From Hymenobacter cellulosivorans (GTDB lineage: Bacteria; Bacteroidota; Bacteroidia; Cytophagales; Hymenobacteraceae), in contig NZ_CP095049.1 in the NCBI RefSeq assembly GCF_022919135.1, positions 2,360,501 through 2,424,500 of the forward strand: 64,000 nt of DNA, in the 5' to 3' direction. A model generated the notes under the pieces. That model saw nothing but the letters and a program-made list of their open reading frames with translations, was not told the DNA's origin and did no database searches. The position numbers and the translations under genes are program-made. Below, in pieces: positions 61,066-64,000 of the stretch; the first letter of the stretch is position 1, and each line of letters starts with the position of its first letter.

Positions 61066-61189
61066 CCGAAGCAACCCGTTCTCGGCGCAGTAAGGACTGA
61101 CTTTTTACCAGAAAGCCTTTTATTCCAACTGGAGTAAAGGGCTTTTTACATTAGAAGGCTGGGTACACTGCAGAGGACGGATTGCTTCG
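61066..61189 (+). repeat. Degenerate repeat element with terminator-like hairpin
   Basis: This is related to the 98-nt elements: CCCGTTCTCGGC resembles TCCGTCCTCTGC, and TTTACCAGAAAGCC is identical to copy 2. The hairpin at 61112-61146 has the arms AAAGCCTTTTATTCC and GGAGTAAAGGGCTTT, with mismatches. An outer pair, CGAAGCAACCCGT on the left and ACGGATTGCTTCG on the right (61168-61189), is nearly complementary. Confidence 0.7.
61112..61146 (+). terminator. Probable terminator after rnc
   Basis: An imperfect 15-bp stem followed by TTTTT, 72 bp past the rnc stop codon, inside a dispersed repeat. Confidence 0.65.
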
Positions 61190-61289
61190 CGTTGCTTGCA
61201 CGGACGTGCGTGTACCAGCCTTTTTTGCACCTTTGACACAACCTGCTGAGGTGAAAAGCAGTTGTTTTGTGGAAACACTTCCCCATCTT

Positions 61290-63224
61290 ATGAGACTAGC
61301 CGGCGCCGCCCTTAACCAGATACCTTTTGATTGGCAACATAATCTGCGCACTATCAAAGAAGCCCTGGACCAGGCCAAGGCCGCGGGCGTGGAGCTGCTG
61401 TGCCTGCCGGAGCTGTGCCTGACCGGCTACGGCTGTGAAGACCTGTTTCTAAGCGACTGGCTTTCCCTAGAGGCCCTGGAATATCTGCAGCAAATCCGGC
61501 CCTGGACGGAAGGTATTGCGGTGTGCGTGGGCTTGCCGGTGCGGCTGGAAGGGCGCACGTATAATACGGCCGCCGTGCTGCGCGACGGCGAAATCCTAGG
61601 CTTTGCGGCCAAGCAGTTCCTGGCCAACGACGGCGTGCACTATGAGCCCCGCTTCTTCAATTCCTGGCGGGCCGGCGAAACCGGTACCGTGAGCTGGGAA
61701 GGACAGCAGTGGCCCATCGGTGACATCGTCTTTGAGCACAAGGGTGTGCGGTTTGGCTTCGAAATCTGTGAGGATGCCTGGCGGCCCGACAACGAGCGGC
61801 CCGCCTGCCGCCTCAAGGGCCGGGTGGATTTGATTGTGAATCCATCGGCCAGCCATTTTGCCATGAGCAAAACCGACGTGCGCTATAATCTGGTGCTGAA
61901 TGCCTCGCGCAATTTCGACTGCACCTACCTCTACGCCAACCTGCTGGGCAATGAGGCGGGCCGGATGATTTACGACGGTGAAATTCTGGTGGCCCGCAAC
62001 GGCCATTTGCTGATGCGTAACCAGCTACTAAGCTTCAAGGAAGTAGATATGGAGTGTGTGGATGTGGATTTCAGTACGCCATTGGAGCCTGCTGAAAGCA
62101 TTACCCCGCTGCCGGAGCCCGACGAGTACCGGGAGCTAAACCAGGCCCTGAGCCTGGCGTTGTTTGACTACATGCGCAAGGCCCGCACCCGCGGCTTCGT
62201 GCTCAGCCTCAGTGGCGGGGCCGACTCCTGCATGTGCGCCGTGGGCGTGGCCGAAATGGTGCGTCTGGGCACCCAGGAAATCGGGACGGCCGAATTTATG
62301 CGCCGCTCCGGCTGCTTTACCGCCGACGATATTGCCCGTATTGCTGGCCCGGCCGAGCCTCAACCTGACCAGGCCGCACCTGGGCCGAAAGACGCCTCGC
62401 ACAGCCGGCCTGATGCCGAGCAGCAGCGGCGGCAGCAAGAAATCACCGGCCACCTGCTCACCTGCGCCTATCAGGGCACCGTCAACTCTTCCGACGACAC
62501 CTTCAACTCGGCCAAAGAGCTGGCCGACTCCATTGGGGCCGTGTTCTACAACTGGGGCATTGATGAGGAAGTAACCGGCTACGTGGGCAAGATTGAGCAC
62601 GCCCTGGGCCGGGAGCTGACCTGGAAAACCGACGATTTGGCGCTGCAGAACATTCAGGCCCGGGTGCGCGCCCCTGCCATCTGGCTGCTGGCCAACGTGC
62701 AGAATGCCTTGCTCATCACCACATCTAACCGCTCGGAGGCCTCGGTGGGCTACTGCACCATGGACGGCGACACAGCCGGCAGTATCTCGCCCATTGCCGG
62801 CGTCGATAAGGACTTCGTGAAAAAGTGGCTGCGCTGGGCCGAAACCGAGCTCAACTACCCCGGCCTGCGCCACGTGAATGCTTTGCAGCCCACGGCCGAA
62901 CTGCGGCCCCAGGAAGACAAGCAAACCGACGAGCGGGATTTGATGCCCTACATTCTGCTCAACCGCATCGAGCGGCTGGCTTTCTACAACCGCCTGAGCC
63001 CGCAGCAGGTGTACGCCACGCTGCTGCAGGAGGAGAAGGACACGGACCCCGAGCAGCTCAAAACCTACGTGAAGCGCTTCTATTCGCTTTGGTCGCGCAA
63101 CCAGTGGAAGCGGGAGCGGTTTGCCCCGGCCTTCCACCTCGACGACTACAACGTAGATCCCCGCTCGTGGCTGCGCTTCCCGATTTTGAGCGGCGGCTTC
63201 ACCCAGGAGCTCAACAGCCTGTAG
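61290..63224 (+). CDS. nadE: Glutamine-dependent NAD+ synthetase
   Basis: The ATG at 61290 (MRLAGAALNQIPFD) gives 644 residues. The N-terminal nitrilase-type glutaminase (about residues 1-290) has the catalytic E41 (CLPELCLTGY), K108 (FAAKQFL) and C160 (FEICEDAW). The C-terminal synthetase has the P-loop SLSGGADSCM and the later TTSNRSEASVGYCTMDGD. The enzyme amidates deamido-NAD+ using glutamine and ATP. The start further upstream lies in repeat DNA and is rejected. Confidence 0.96.
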   Translation: MRLAGAALNQIPFDWQHNLRTIKEALDQAKAAGVELLCLPELCLTGYGCEDLFLSDWLSLEALEYLQQIRPWTEGIAVCVGLPVRLEGRTYNTAAVLRDGEILGFAAKQFLANDGVHYEPRFFNSWRAGETGTVSWEGQQWPIGDIVFEHKGVRFGFEICEDAWRPDNERPACRLKGRVDLIVNPSASHFAMSKTDVRYNLVLNASRNFDCTYLYANLLGNEAGRMIYDGEILVARNGHLLMRNQLLSFKEVDMECVDVDFSTPLEPAESITPLPEPDEYRELNQALSLALFDYMRKARTRGFVLSLSGGADSCMCAVGVAEMVRLGTQEIGTAEFMRRSGCFTADDIARIAGPAEPQPDQAAPGPKDASHSRPDAEQQRRQQEITGHLLTCAYQGTVNSSDDTFNSAKELADSIGAVFYNWGIDEEVTGYVGKIEHALGRELTWKTDDLALQNIQARVRAPAIWLLANVQNALLITTSNRSEASVGYCTMDGDTAGSISPIAGVDKDFVKKWLRWAETELNYPGLRHVNALQPTAELRPQEDKQTDERDLMPYILLNRIERLAFYNRLSPQQVYATLLQEEKDTDPEQLKTYVKRFYSLWSRNQWKRERFAPAFHLDDYNVDPRSWLRFPILSGGFTQELNSL

Positions 63225-63296
63225 GCGTTTGGAGGCCGGGTGTGCGGCATTCAGGCAGCATTGCGTACTTTCGGGGCCAATACTTTTCTTTCGTGT

Positions 63297-64000
63297 ATGA
63301 GCCTGCTTGCCTATATCACCTGGGACGTGTCGCCCATTATTGCCCAAATCGGCCCACTGACGCTGCGCTGGTACGGGCTGCTGTTCATGTCGGGCTTCGT
63401 TGTGGGCACGTTCGTGCTGTCGCACATCTACAAGTCGGAGGGAGTGCGCCCGAGCTGGGTCGATGTGATTACTATCTACATGCTTGTGGGCACGATAGTA
63501 GGTGCCCGGCTAGGCCACTGCTTGTTTTACGACCCCAAATACTACCTGGCCAACCCCCTGGATATTCTCAAAATCTGGGAAGGTGGGCTGGCTAGTCATG
63601 GCGCGACCATCGGAATTTTGCTGGCCTGCTGGCTTTTTGCTCGCAACAACAAGTTCGATTACCTCTGGGTGCTCGACCGGATTGTGATTGTAGTGGCCAT
63701 TGGCGGCGCCTTGATCCGGCTGGGCAACCTGATGAACTCCGAGATTGTGGGGCAGCCCACTGATAAGCCCTGGGCTTTCGTGTTCCCGCGCGACACCGAG
63801 CACCTGCAGCCCGCCCGCCCGGGTGAGACCCTGCCCGCCGGCGCCCTGTACGTGGAGCGCAAAATGCAGGCCGATGGCAAAGTAGGTATTGAAACCCATC
63901 CGGCCAGCTATACCCCCACGGCCACAACAGAGGTAGCGGTGCCCCGCCACCCCACCCAGCTCTATGAGTCGGTATTCTGCATCCTGCTGCTTACGTTGCT
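63297..64000 (+). CDS. lgt: Prolipoprotein diacylglyceryl transferase, cut by the window edge
   Basis: Translation from the ATG at 63297 (MSLLAYITWDVSP) runs open to the end of the window, 234 codons. Family features include RWYGLLFMSGF, GARLGHCLFYDP, GGLASHGATIG with the conserved His-Gly, and LIRLGNLMNSEIVGQPTDKPW with the essential Arg. The PRHPTQLYES motif is near the C-terminus. A loop of about 30 residues (about 170-205) before it is longer than in E. coli Lgt. The enzyme adds the diacylglyceryl group to lipobox cysteines, a step that the many lipoproteins here need. The 3' end is missing. Confidence 0.95.
   Translation, partial: MSLLAYITWDVSPIIAQIGPLTLRWYGLLFMSGFVVGTFVLSHIYKSEGVRPSWVDVITIYMLVGTIVGARLGHCLFYDPKYYLANPLDILKIWEGGLASHGATIGILLACWLFARNNKFDYLWVLDRIVIVVAIGGALIRLGNLMNSEIVGQPTDKPWAFVFPRDTEHLQPARPGETLPAGALYVERKMQADGKVGIETHPASYTPTATTEVAVPRHPTQLYESVFCILLLTL

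Noticed and set aside
62136..63425. Long open frame on the minus strand opposite nadE and the start of lgt
   Set aside because: Antisense of two conserved enzymes. Low-complexity composition and no recognisable motif.

Overview
The window looks like chromosomal DNA of a high-GC Bacteroidota, most likely Hymenobacter or a close relative. The evidence is: GC-rich coding DNA with AT-rich intergenic pockets; promoters of the Bacteroidota type (TTTG, about 19 nt, TAnnTTTG) ahead of atpD, rpsT and a tRNA-Gln gene; secreted proteins with type IX (Por) C-terminal sorting domains; an atpD-atpC pair detached from the other ATP synthase genes; a short epsilon subunit; and the order pyk - IPExxxVDY-family gene - acpP - fabF - rnc. 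The genus is inferred from general knowledge, not from a database match. I see no rRNA, CRISPR array, transposase, integrase or phage gene.

Layout. 0.1-4.4 kb: LysR regulator, threonine synthase, an unknown membrane protein and an M28 peptidase (+). 4.4-8.4 kb (-): a tight three-gene cluster of a TPR-AAA+ ATPase and two paralogous TPR membrane proteins. 8.5-12 kb (+): a glycosyltransferase-deacetylase fusion and an ammonium transporter. 12-17.3 kb (-): ZIP transporter, DUF167 protein, endonuclease III-like glycosylase, unknown exported protein, single-domain response regulator and CHASE3 histidine kinase. 17.3-24.6 kb: small housekeeping and envelope genes (TrmH-type methyltransferase, CHRD lipoprotein, acylphosphatase, DUF2071, TypA, lipoprotein MsrB, DUF3050, a Lys/Ala-rich protein). 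24.7-31 kb: metG, then pth, rplY, two envelope genes, a frameshifted prs and tRNA-Gln (all -). 31-34.4 kb (+): atpD-atpC and a trans-sulfuration enzyme. 35.4-37.9 kb (-): a PglC/PglD/PglE-like glycan cassette. 38.1-43 kb (+): ispE, a CapA-like lipoprotein and a DUF3160 protein, closely spaced. 43-46.4 kb (-): EamA permease, LptF/LptG permease, tgt. 46.6-49.2 kb (+): glycosyltransferase 2, ECF sigma factor, rsmG. 49.4-52.7 kb: YheT-like hydrolase, DUF4142 lipoprotein, MFS transporter. 52.9-56.5 kb (+): rpsT and two tandem T9SS cargo paralogues. 56.5-64 kb: pyk and an IPExxxVDY-family gene (-), then acpP, fabF, rnc, nadE and a truncated lgt (+).

The most unusual material is in two places. One is the AAA/TPR membrane cluster. 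The other is the gaps between genes, which hold dispersed palindromic elements. Two copies of a 98-nt element (26875-26972 on - and 49263-49360 on +) align without gaps and end in a terminator-like hairpin whose stem changes are largely compensatory. Other gaps are filled by inverted repeats built from short repeated words. prs carries an apparent 1-nt deletion. Tgt lacks its usual zinc cysteines and MsrB lacks one of them.
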